Assembly: GCA_003427395.1 (NCBI GenBank)
Contig: BFEA01000556.1
Location: 329,837 to 357,409, forward strand
DNA: 27,573 nt
DNA from: Chara braunii
Lineage: Eukaryota > Streptophyta > Charophyceae > Charales > Characeae
Direction: 5' to 3'
Part shown: positions 10,638-20,112 of the stretch, one piece after another
Layout: the number at the start of each line of letters is the position of its first letter
How positions within the stretch are numbered: the first letter of the stretch is position 1
Program-made: the position numbers and the translations under genes
The notes under the pieces: generated by a model
Seen by the model: only the letters and a program-made list of their open reading frames with translations
What the model was told of the DNA's origin: nothing
Database searches by the model: none

Positions 10638-10656
10638 TGATGTCGTTGCTGGGGGT
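10638..10656 (+). promoter_or_regulatory. Primer-binding site, tRNA-Asp type, copy B
   Basis: TGATGTCGTTGCTGGGGGT, two bases after the LTR end at 10635. It is the same site as 4075-4093 with three further substitutions. Confidence 0.75.
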
Positions 10657-10763
10657 AACGGCAAACTACCGTTGTCCCTAGCGGAACGACGCTCCGGTAT
10701 TTTATTTTATAGTGGATAAATTGATCGTGTTTTGATGATTTAATCTTTATCGATTTAACTTTG

Positions 10764-13186
10764 TTTTTTTTTTTTTTTTTCATTTCAATGAGACAACCGA
10801 GGTCCGGGAACACACCCCTACATATCAACCCAATACAAATCTGTTGAGGCCAATACTCAGCTTAGGCTCCTGGAAACCGGGTCCTGTGTCCCTTTAAGGA
10901 ATCTCCAAAAATAAAAAATTGTAGAGCAAATCTATAGCAGTGTAATATCCTTGCTGCACAGAAAACCGTCGACGTGTTTTTAAGATCGAAACACTATTAG
11001 CAAGAAACTACGAGCTGTTAACTGCAAATCTCAAATTTAAAATGCACAAGGCGATTCGTGGAAATTTTCAATTTAGCCCTACAATTATTTCCAAAAGCAG
11101 ACTAGATTCTTGGATGCAATTCAATTCTAAGATTCAATCCAAGTACGTACTAAACTTAATCAAAACAAAAATTTAGAACTAGGCGTATTAATAATATCTC
11201 CAGAGAATAAACGAGAGAAAACGGCCAAGAAACGGCGACACCTAGAGAGTCTTGAGGAACTCAAAAGGAGGGAGAGAAGAATAATCGCGCCTACAATATA
11301 TATAAGTGGGATAAATAACACTATAACTCCCACCGCAGTTATGTCAGGCAATTATTTTACCCTTCGCACACGGGAAAACGTTCCCACCGCCACTAGTGAG
11401 TCTCCCACTCCCGGTAATGGCGCCGCGATCCACATGGCTTCAGGGCTTTAGGGCTTTACAAACCCCGCTACTGTAGGTAAGTAAGTAATACAGATGTAAG
11501 TAGGAGTTCCCAGGATGACCATAGGTCGAGCGTGGAACACTCCCCACACCACTCAAGGCATGGGTGACCTTGCATCACTGTATCCTGCGCTTGCATGCGC
11601 TTGCAGCACCACCATTTCAGAAGCTCAACTTTAGTGTGTCCCGGTAGGCAGAATGTCAAAACCTTCGTAATAACAGCTAACCGCTCTCCGTGGTTGACTA
11701 TCTGCATGCTTGGTTCTCACTCAAAAGACTTGACGAATGTATCGATGCAACTATTCGGATGTAGTTCTATTTTCCTCTCCTAAATATCAGTAGAACGAAA
11801 ATAACCTGGAGTCAAAACATCTCAACATCGCCAACAACTGAAACAGTTCCAAGAATCTACTACGTAGGGAACTCTCAAGGAAAGGAGTGAAATAACCCAC
11901 CAAAATTCGAAAAATCTATCACATGTCAAACTAAAGGATACAATCTAAGTGGCTAAGAACTGGGAAGGAAGAATAAACCTTAAGGTTACTCTCTCATCAT
12001 CACTAACCAAAACACTGTGAAGAGCCTTTGTTGCGTAGACGGGTTTCCCACCACGCACCCAATGGATACAACTCTAGTTTGCTCTTCACCGGGTCTTTCA
12101 TATCATCCCAACCCCGTGGGTTTCACCCTAAACCACTACAAACACATCCCAACATCGCCAACAACAGGAACAGTTCCAAGAATCTACTACCTAGGGAACT
12201 CTCAAGGAAAGGAGTGAAGTAACCCACCAAAATTCAAAAAATCTACCACATGTCAAACTAAAGGACACAATCTAAGTGGCTAAAAACAGGAAAGGAAGAA
12301 TAGACCTTAGGGTTACCCTCTCATCATCACTAACCAAAACACTGTGAAAAAACTTCGTTGCCTAGACGGGTTTCCCACCACGCACCCAATGGATACAACT
12401 CTAGTTTGCTCTTCACCGAGTCCCTCATATCATCCCAACCCCGTGGGTTTCACCCTAAACCACTACAAACATTCTCGGTGCTTAAGGACATCGGGTAACT
12501 ATGATATCTCGATCAATCATAAGGAATCATTACCAACAGATAAAAACCATTAAATTACCTCATGAATAAACAAAGCGTAGGGGACCAAAGCAACAACCAA
12601 ATTACATGAAAACCAGAACGTGAAGTAAATGAACAGCAAACTGCCTTGCGACGAAGATAGGTCAAACGAGACTTGCTGAAGCCCTGGGACAAGCGGGAGC
12701 ACTGCCACAACAACCGCACACTCTCCCACTGCGTCCAGATATGCCGCTCCGCCTTCCATGCTTCCCTAGTGATCGAGGCAATCCGAATGATGTGTCGTGA
12801 ATTACAGCGCGCTGCCTTTGGATAGTAAGAAAGGAGCCCCCCCTTTCCAGCAGAAGGCTTAAGGGGAAGGCGGCTCCTCTGGTATCAAAGTCCTGTAAGG
12901 CATGTAGGTTGGTATGGAGGTCAGGTACAGAGCTGCCAGGGTGCCATGGCGTAAGAATGCATAACACTCCCTACCCACTCAAGGGCTAGGCTACGCTAGG
13001 GCACTGTCGCCATAGCTCTCACTCAGCTATGGTGCCTGGCAGGGTAGGCGCCTCGTGAAAAGATTCAGTGTCCGCATACCCCGACGTTGCATCCTACACA
13101 GCCGCTAACGACGACCGGGCGCCGCCACCGCCGTTGTCGCCGCTTCGTTAGCGCACATTTTTCGCGGTCCCCCTCCCTGGTGTCCC
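10764..13186 (-). mobile_element. 2.4-kb poly(A)-tailed insertion, retroposon-like
   Basis: Interrupts internal copy B at a site that is continuous in copy A (around 4196-4200). On the minus strand it runs from a GC-rich 5' part (right end, with an 8-bp inverted repeat GCTAACGA/TCGTTAGC at 13104-13111 and 13145-13152) to a poly(A) tail (poly-T at 10764-10780). This fits a LINE, a LARD fragment or a retrocopied transcript. No reverse transcriptase, endonuclease or other domain was found; minus-strand ORFs reach only about 100 codons. TSDs cannot be resolved because the target is T-rich. Confidence 0.6.
11818..12471. repeat. 327-bp tandem repeat, two copies
   Basis: Unit 1 is about 11818-12144 and unit 2 about 12145-12471. 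The anchor ACATCGCCAACAAC occurs at 11825 and 12152. Copies are nearly identical, with scattered single-base changes. It lies within the 2.4-kb insertion. Confidence 0.85.
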
Positions 13187-13319
13187 TTTTTTATTATTTT
13201 ATCTCCATGGATTATGTGTTGATTTTATTCTGAAGATTATTTTGGTTATTTGTTTTACATTCCAATTGATTTTAAATTTTGAATGTCCTGATATTAATTG
13301 AGTTTTACTCTGTTTTATC

Positions 13320-13581
13320 CTAGGCTACCAGTCGAGCCGCCCAGGTCCTTGGTGGCCAGCTCGTGCAAGGACCAAGGATGGTCAAAAAAAAAAAAAAAAA
13401 AAAAAAAACCGAACGTAAANNNNNNNNNNNNNNNNNNNNNNNNNAACAACTTTTGCCTCAGGGTCCTATCAAAATTCTGCACCAAATTTAGAATAAAAAA
13501 TAAACTTTAATATTTTTGTATTTTTTTTTATTTTTTTTTGTCTGGACGGGCAAGGGACCCCGATCCACTCTGGTCGCCTAG
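13320..13581. mobile_element. Second hAT-like MITE, with N gap inside
   Basis: Terminal inverted repeats CTAGGCTACCAG (13320-13331) and CTGGTCGCCTAG (13570-13581) match at 11 of 12 positions. Flanks GTTTTATC (13312-13319) and GTTTGATT (13582-13589) are an 8-bp target duplication with two changes. The homologous site in copy A (near 4322-4329) has GTTTTATC once, followed directly by the sequence found after the right TSD here. The left arm has an A tract and the right arm a T tract, as expected of a foldback. No transposase. Confidence 0.75.
13420..13444. other. Assembly gap (25 N)
   Basis: Run of N next to the A tract of the second MITE. Confidence 1.
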
Positions 13582-15012
13582 GTTTGATTTTGATATTCAT
13601 TGATTTTATCTATAAATTTTGAATAATGGGTTGAGGATTGTTATCTTTTATGTGTAATATTTTAATCAGATACTTTATCACGAACTTTGAGATATTCTTT
13701 CGGTTATGATTGAGTTCATTGCACAAATTATTATCAGTTGCAACTATTTTGAAATGTTGTCAACTGAGCGTTGACTTTTTATTGATATTGTTTTGCAGAA
13801 TTATTTAGTCATACATTTTATTATTATATTGGAATGGTGTACATTTTGATCGATTAGTTTATCCGGACTCCTATTCATTTTGGGATTTTTCATTTTTCAT
13901 ATGTATTTCTATGATTGAAGGCATCTAACCTACTTTTGAAGATTACTTAGCTTGGATCATTATGAAATTTCATGTGAAAGTATTTGTTGTAAGTTATATT
14001 GTTGTTCTTGAATATTTTTGAAGTAATTTTTTAAGGCGTTATCATGTCACGATAAATTTCTGATGGGTTTGTGAGCTCCGTAGGTGATAGTGAGGCCCAT
14101 GTCGGAGCTATGCTCCTGGTCCATGGTGGGATGCTGTCTTCCGAATCCCGAGTGGTTTAAGGGCAGGGAGACTACACTATCACTGAAAGGTAGGAAGGTG
14201 TTAAGATCTTGTTAGAATGATGCCTATAAGGGTAGGCGACTACTGTTTGTTATGAGGGAAGGAGTTACTACCTAACCTCATCCCAGACATGGTCACCTTA
14301 CCTCCATGATTGGGGCTTAGTCAACCTCGACCGTGTTGGGTGGGGCTGTTCTACTCTATATGCAAACGACTAATGGGATAAAAAACACTGGAATCGGATG
14401 AAATGTGGTGAGGCTCGAATTTAAAGTCGGGCTTGATGTCGAAATGTTATCCCTTGAAAAGGATTACACCACTCCTGGACCTATTCATAAGGATTTAAGA
14501 CATAACGAGCATGATAACTTTTGTGGATTGGAATAAGGATCATAACTTGGTCGAAGAATTTTGAAGGAATGGTTTCTCTCATGAATGGTTGGTTCAGATT
14601 CTGTCTCTGCCGCCCAGGAGGTTGATTATTTTGAAAGACCCGTCAGAGGGTTAACCTGACTTTTTAAGATAAATGGATGTGTCAACCAATTGGGGTTTTA
14701 AAGGCTAGCCGGAAGTTTTTCCCGTACCATTCTGAGAGACTAAATGTTTTGTTTTGAGTGGCCGCCAGTGGGATGATGCTGGGATCATTCTGAAAAAAAT
14801 TCCTCTGAATTGAAGGCTTTTAGGAGCTATACCTGGATTTAGAGCCTAAGTAGGCTAAACGGAGGGTCGTGCCGGATATGGGTGGTCGCTCAGGCTATCG
14901 ATAGATAGCCGACCACGGAAAAGAGTGACAACAGGCCGATGTCGAGGCCTATCCGGTTAAGTGGCCAATCAAGTCGTGGTCACGCGGCCAACCGACGGGG
15001 CAGGGCCAGCAA

Positions 15013-15078
15013 GCGAGGCCTGTTAGGCCTCGAGTAGGCGGGCCTGCAAGGCCTCAGGCAAGCAGGGTCTGCAAGGCC
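15013..15078. repeat. 24-25 bp minisatellite, about 2.5 units
   Basis: Same GC-rich repeat as 5751-5841, one unit shorter. Confidence 0.7.
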
Positions 15079-15337
15079 GCGGTAGGGGGGATAGCGACTA
15101 GGCCAAGCTGCCAAGCCTTTCTTATAGAAGAGTTGCTCTTATTGTTATCGTGATAGGAGCTAGCCTAGTAGGTTATGATGTCAGACTTTTGCCCAGAAGA
15201 TACCGGGATCAAGCTCGGCCGCACGCATCATTCTGGGCCAGCTCCTTTTGGAGCAGGCCACTACGTGAGGGTGGTTGGGCGGGGCCGATTTCGGTCGTGC
15301 GATCTTCGAGATCGCACGGCTGAAATCAGCCGCTTCA

Positions 15338-15399
15338 AGATTAGCATGACCCCTGCACAAGGATGACACGCATAAATCGAGAAATGGCCCAATTTTTTT
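15338..15399 (+). pseudogene. U6 snRNA 3'-half fragment, internal copy B
   Basis: Better preserved than copy A. AGATTAGCATGACCCCTGCA continues to CAAGGATGACACGCATAAAT and then CGAGAAATGG-CCAA plus seven T, with about five differences over 62 bases from plant U6 as remembered. The AGC triad and an internal-stem-loop-like CCCCTGC-CAAGGATGA are retained. In place of the ACAGAGA-box half is a hairpin CGGCT-GAAATC-AGCCG (15317-15332). The missing 5' half and lack of promoter elements make it a fragment carried by the retrotransposon. Confidence 0.9.
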
Positions 15400-15432
15400 C
15401 GATCCCGGCAGGCATCGAACTCGGGTTTGTAT
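15400..15432 (-). other. tRNA T-arm-like sequence next to U6 fragment
   Basis: On the minus strand this reads ACCCGAGTTCGATGCC, close to a Pol III B box (GGTTCGANTCC). The copy A equivalent (about 6164-6194) reads ACAGACCCGAGCTCGATTCC, resembling the 3' half of tRNA-Gly. The T stem does not pair properly and no anticodon arm is convincing, so tRNA origin is only a possibility. Confidence 0.3.
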
Positions 15433-15492
15433 TTCAACAGTCTGTGGGTGTTCCACGAACGGGAAGTGACAGCTGGAATAAGCCAACGTGTT

Positions 15493-15506
15493 AAAAAAAA
15501 AAAAAA

Positions 15507-15538
<32 letters not shown>
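15493..15538. repeat. A-tract downstream of U6-like fragment, copy B
   Basis: 46 bases, all A except one T at 15508. Homologous to 6258-6282. Confidence 0.88.
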
Positions 15539-15540
<2 letters not shown>

Positions 15541-15570
15541 GGACTCACCGTGTAGCGCATGGAGGTGTGG

Positions 15571-15619
15571 CAGGGACTTGCAATCCCTGAAAAGAAGAAA
15601 ACGCCCGTTTTTAGGGCGT
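15571..15619 (+). other. Twin hairpins, copy B
   Basis: CAGGGA-CTTGCAA-TCCCTG (15571-15589) and ACGCCC-GTTTTTA-GGGCGT (15601-15619). The second stem is longer here than in copy A (6 bp against 4). Confidence 0.55.
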
Positions 15620-15995
15620 CAACGACATTTAAGCCAATTTTAAGGTAAGTTGTTTTGTTTCAGATTTTTTTTTTTTTTTTCACTTCTTAGATTTGTTTTA
15701 GATGTTTTTCAGATTTGGTTGTTTTCCTTTTCCTTTTATTAGTAAAATTAGTAAAGTACCCGTTCGTTTTTTATTTAGCATTAGGTTGAGAAGAAACGAA
15801 TGTATTTGCCGCAATAGTGTGCCTACATTCGGGTGCGAGACATGGGACGTTGTACTTGAGTTACGAGGGACTCTCTGCACACGATTGGTCAACGAGAAGG
15901 TCAGGCGAGTCGTTCTCTTATGGTCAAACGAACATTTTTGCGGCGTCTCTCTCGGAGGGCCTTCACAACAGCCACTGACCGATGAAGATGGTCGC

Positions 15996-15998
<3 letters not shown>

Positions 15999-16061
<63 letters not shown>
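15999..16061. repeat. (GA)n microsatellite, left part, copy B
   Basis: GA run that breaks off into GGTA and the adapter. It belongs with the GA run at 16405-16467. Confidence 0.85.
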
Positions 16062-16065
<4 letters not shown>

Positions 16066-16066
<1 letters not shown>

Positions 16067-16103
16067 TGTCTCTTATACACATCTAGATGTGTATAAGAGA
16101 CAG
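16066..16103. other. Nextera mate-pair junction adapter (artefact)
   Basis: CTGTCTCTTATACACATCT (16066-16084) is directly followed by its reverse complement AGATGTGTATAAGAGACAG (16085-16103). This is the Tn5 mosaic end used in Illumina Nextera libraries, and the head-to-head arrangement is the circularisation junction of mate-pair libraries. Reading frames through it give the known contaminant peptide SYTHLDVYKRQ. It is not biological sequence of this genome. Confidence 0.99.
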
Positions 16104-16403
16104 ATATTGCCTTGCGACGAAGATAGGTCAAACGAGACTTGCTGAAGCCCTGGGACAAGCGGGAGCACTGCCACAACAACCGCACACTCTCCCACTGCGT
16201 CCAGATATGCCGCTCCGCCTTCCATGCTTCCCTAGTGATCGAGGCAATCCGAATGATGTGTCGTGAATTACAGCGCGCTGCCTTTGGATAGTAAGAAAGG
16301 AGCCCCCCCTTTCCAGCAGAAGGCTTAAGGGGAAGGCGGCTCCTCTGGTATCAAAGTCCTGTAAGGCATGTAGGTTGGTATGGAGGTCAGGTACAGAGCT
16401 GCC
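16104..16403. other. Misassembled duplicate of 12642-12937
   Basis: 16108-16403 is identical to 12642-12937 with a constant offset of 3466 and no indel, although the copies lie in unrelated contexts. It begins right after the adapter and ends at a single N (16404). This is the other end of a circularised mate-pair fragment left in the assembly, not a real duplication. Confidence 0.95.
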
Positions 16404-16404
16404 N
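16404..16404. other. Single N
   Basis: Marks the closed gap between the artefact and the resumed GA repeat. Confidence 1.

Positions 16405-16467
<63 letters not shown>
16405..16467. repeat. (GA)n microsatellite, right part, copy B
   Basis: Continues the run at 15999-16061, then a G run and AGGGAACTTACC as in copy A (6842 on). Confidence 0.85.
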
Positions 16468-16476
<9 letters not shown>

Positions 16477-16867
16477 AGGGAACTTACCTGGTCGTTGGCC
16501 TCCCTCTACTTCCATCGATAGGATGAGCAAAACCGGTATGAATCCTCAGCCAGAACATGGAAATATACACCACCATATTTTGTGCCCCCACCCCCTTCTC
16601 TGTTGTGCATTGCTACAGCTGCGCCCATTCGTTTTGAACGGGCAGCAGCTACTCGAAGTGGCGCCGTTATTTTGGACTGCTACACTACAAAGGTAAGTTG
16701 TTTTTTTTTTGTTTTTCTTCTTTAGTTTTTTTTCTTTTTCTTTTTCTTTTTCTAAGTGGTTTTCCCCTCCCCTCGGTTCCCTGCGCCCGTTGGGTTGAAA
16801 ACGACCTGCAGTCAGCAACAACACCCAAACGTGGTGTTGTTCGCGGCCGGATGCGGGCGCGTTGGGT

Positions 16868-16926
16868 AGGGAAAGAGGACCCTGCCGAGCTCGACTCTAG
16901 TTCTCCCCTGTGAAATGACTGAGGAG
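16868..16926 (+). pseudogene. 25S/28S rRNA-derived fragment, LTR C
   Basis: Same 59-nt tract as in LTRs A and B, with CCTGCCGAGCTCGACTCTAG in the centre and TGTGAAATGACTGAGGAG at the end. The latter is the closest of the three to plant 25S at that point. Confidence 0.65.
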
Positions 16927-17278
16927 GGGGAGGGTGCCTGTTTGTTTCAAACAACTGTCTGCCACTCCCAAGGAAAACGAGGGGGGTAAAAAAAAAAGAG
17001 AAAAATAAAGAAAGGAAGGGAAAAAGGTAACGACCACGTTCGTGACCGCGGGGGTGGAATAGATACAGGGGGTAGAAGGTTCTAGGGGTGAAGAGACTGC
17101 GCCAGTTCATTTTTTTGAACAGGCTACAATCTGGCTGGGTACAACCATTTCTTGGAGCATGTGGCCTACAGGAAAGGCCAGATGCTTCCGGGAATGGATG
17201 ACCTTGGTTCCCTAGGGGAAAACCAAGGCTCCTTGATTTAGATCGAGGGCCAGGAGCACTGGCGAATTTTGCCTGGCT

Positions 17279-17326
17279 GTGGGCAAAGCAGCTGCCCACA
17301 TGCCTTCAACTCGCTATAAAAGTCAG
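17279..17326 (+). promoter_or_regulatory. Hairpin plus TATA block, LTR C
   Basis: The first stem TGTGGGCA/TGCCCACA (17279-17286 with 17293-17300) is intact. The TATA stem has two changes (CTCGCT-ATAAA-AGTCAG, 17310-17326) that leave one mismatch and one G-T pair, so its pairing is weakened while the TATA box is unchanged. Confidence 0.5.
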
Positions 17327-20112
17327 CACTCCACCCATCAGCCTCACACTTGTGGCAGTGCTGTTGGGACATTCACTTAGGTGAATGCTGGTTGGCTGCT
17401 GCATGATGCTGAAGAGGAGATGCTGCTGGTGGAGTGGAGGTCTGCAGAGAGGTGGAGGAGGAGTGCGGCCAGGGGAGCCATAGCCAAAGGCTGGAGGCTC
17501 TCTGCCCCACCCTCGCGCTGGTGTTGTGGCGGTGCGGTTGTGCCAAGGGTCAACAACTCGGCAAGGCAAACCTCATTTTGTGGGTTTATGCCGCAGAGAT
17601 TTCGACACGACGGTAATATGGTGGGGGAGATGTTGTCGGACTGCCGCCGCAGCGTCAAGACCTTCCTAAGGGAAGGTGCTGCCGGATTTGTCGTGCGCTG
17701 CCGATGTTTTTTTTTATGTGAGTATAGGGAGGTGTTGTTCGATCAGTGGCTTGACAACGGCAGTGTATCCGATGGGGTTACGTTGCCAAAATTTATACTC
17801 GGCGGCAATTGTTTTTAGGGAGAAGCGTTGCCAGTTCAACGGCATGGCAACGTCAACGTATTCAGCAGGACAGTTATGCTGGTGAATTTACGGCGCAGCG
17901 AGCGGCAGTTCTGCTTTAATTCTTTTTTTTGGTGCGCAGCGGTTATGGTGGATTCTAGTATGGCCTAGAAGTTGGGCTAGCACTGGTGCTCGTTTGGGTC
18001 TGTGCGGCAGTGGTGTGTGGGCCGGCAGCATGAAGAAAGTGCAGAGTGAGTGCACACGGCAGTGATTATTGGGCACGCGACACATGTGGTTTTGAGCCAG
18101 GGCCATCTTTAATTTTTTGCGGCGCGAGGTGTGAGCAGTTTTGAGTTCTGGACCATCTTGTATTGAGGACGATGGTATGAGACTGCCCGGGACCGTCTAG
18201 GACCATTTTGGAACCAGGTGCGTCTGGGTTTGAGATCGGAGCCAACACATTAGTGTGATTATTGTGAGTAGGCACGGTGAATGGAGGCGGCGTGAACTTG
18301 CGATTGGTTGATGGGACAAAGTTCTGGTGAAGTGTAGTTGGGACTGTGTTTGAACGTTTGAGACCGGTCTAAGCAGAGATCAATTTGGGACATTGGGACC
18401 ACGTGAAAACTCATTTGTGGAAACACCTTCCTAGAGGGCTATCTTGCGTGAGTTTTTTTTGTGTGGCCCAGCGTCTGCTTATTCAAACATTTGGGGGAGG
18501 ATGCAGAATGTGGCTCAGGAGAAAGGCCACAATTTGTGGAGTTGTGAACTACATACTTCGGACTTCAATGATGATTATCATAGTGGAATATTACTCGACT
18601 TTCTTGAGTGAGCCGGACCAAACTTCACGCAAGGTTAGTTAGTTGATCGACTCAAACTTCCCTTCACACCTGTATGAGCCCACATTTTGCGTGACCCTGT
18701 TGTTTTGGATGTTCAAGAGAAAAGGTCTAGGAAAGTTATGTGAGTCATGCATGTGAATGGAAAGGTCTTACTCGAGTATGGGATTACACTGTTTTTTTTT
18801 TGAGCTTGTTGTCTTTACGTGTTGTGTAGGTAGGTAGAAGGATGCGTGCACAGTCGATTGATTATGCTTATTTGAGATGAAGAAAAAGATTGTCATTTTT
18901 TTATCTTTCGCATGGCTGGTTGTTAAAAGAACTTGTTGTTCTAAAGGACATTAATTTTGTGCGCACCATAAAATGAATTTGATTCAAATAAAATAGATAA
19001 GGTCAAAGGGACTTAAACTTCTCCGAAGGAATGCCGCTTTCTATCCCGAATGACCTTATGTACCTATACCTGTCCAAATGCATCTCATTCTGTGTCTCCT
19101 CCGACTTTCTTCGTCTAAGTTACCATAGACTGATGAGAAATGAGAATAACTGGAAGTTACTCGCCGTGGACGTATTCTTTTTCTCTAGGAAGCATCTGGG
19201 ATGGGGGTTTGTTGCTTCAGGAGCCGGCCCTGTTATCGACCCTGAGTGGACCGTTCTACGGGGGGGTACTCTGCCGATTCGGTGGAAACGGCCCGACTTC
19301 TGAGATCCGAGTCTTGTGCTCGGACGACAAGGAGGAGTACCCAAACCACTTCCTAGAGGGAGAGACATGCAACACTTTAAGCAATGCACCTGATTAAGAA
19401 TCATCCGCAAAGTAAAATATCATCCAAGAAAATTAAAAGTACGTGGAGATGAATGTGTGCATGCCTAATCTTAGGTCGGCGATAGGGTGGAATGAATGAC
19501 TTTAGCAACGAGTCTCATCAAGTTAAAACTAAGGCAGCCGATTACCTTGTCGGCTACATCAATATTGTTGTTGGTAGCCAACTCCTTGTTGGCAGTTGTT
19601 TGATTGTTTTGTGGAGTTCGACCCAGGGTGGTCGGATTTTATTTTGATCTTGTGATATTGCATATGAAATGAAGATTTGAATTTTCTCAGTTATTACTTT
19701 GGATTTAATATATATTTTTATCGACTATGGTTGATTCCTTTTATATCTATGAATATTATAATTTTCTTTTGGCTATGTGTCTAAAGGGACTAGGATAACG
19801 GGGGCTTGGTTGAGATCGTCCTAGTCGACCGACGTTTGCTCCGCACCTAGGAGATCAGTGACAACCCCTTACGGAAGGAAAGTTTATGCCTTGCGGGAAC
19901 CTATCATGTCGTAGGGGACCGCGGGAAGTACAGCTGGCGCACCCGGCTAGAGCGGCGAAGGGACGACAAGACCGGGTTCGCCTGGGCGGTTTGCAGGGTT
20001 ATTTTGCGTCGTTCCCAAGTTGTCTCTGTTTTTGTTTTTGTTTAACTCCTGCGTGACATGGCCGGGAGGGCTGCCGGGCTTTGCAAAAAGGCGGGAGCCA
20101 ATGCGCTCGACA

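Larger units (their letters stand above)
10636..16600 (+). mobile_element. Internal region copy B (with insertions and artefact)
   Basis: The same internal region as 4073-6971, lengthened by a 2.4-kb retroposon-like insertion (about 10764-13186), a MITE (13320-13581) and about 340 bases of misassembly (16062-16404). Removing these leaves about 2.9 kb. No coding capacity is seen. Confidence 0.65.
42..20112 (+). mobile_element. LARD-like LTR retrotransposon array (LTR-int-LTR-int-LTR)
   Basis: Three copies of a 3.5-3.7 kb segment alternate with two copies of a 2.9 kb segment. The long segment is an LTR because its right edge (..GACA in A and C, ..AACA in B) is followed in A and B by a two-base spacer and a tRNA-Asp-type primer-binding site, while in C it is followed by unrelated chromovirus sequence. 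Neither segment has a credible long ORF or any retroelement protein motif, so the element is non-autonomous and would depend on proteins supplied in trans. LTR and internal copies differ by many substitutions and private indels, so the array is old. The three-LTR, two-internal layout is what unequal or intra-element recombination between LTRs produces. Orientation is plus, from PBS and TATA position. Confidence 0.72.
16601..20112 (+). mobile_element. LTR copy C (rightmost)
   Basis: Runs from TGTTGTGC to CGACA at 20108-20112, with no PBS following. This marks the outer 3' edge of the retrotransposon array. Length is about 3.51 kb, explained by a private deletion of about 150 bp near 19856 relative to A and B. 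The five bases after the end (TCACT, 20113-20117) would be the target duplication if the far left end of the array carried the same; the left end at 37-41 reads TTCTC, so this is not confirmed. Confidence 0.7.

Noticed and set aside
11441-11459. GGGCTTTAGGGCTTTA, telomere-like
   Set aside because: Two degenerate units only; not a TTTAGGG array.
15702-16185. ORFs containing SYTHLDVYKRQ and (ER)n or (SL)n on both strands
   Set aside because: They translate the Nextera adapter and the GA microsatellite; not genes.
16108-16403. A 296-bp perfect duplication suggesting a recent transposition
   Set aside because: Bounded by the junction adapter and an N, so it is an assembly artefact.
42-20112. 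Minus-strand orientation of the LTR element
   Set aside because: The tRNA-Asp PBS and TATA box fit only the plus orientation, and the minus reading gives no purine tract before the LTR at the PBS side.
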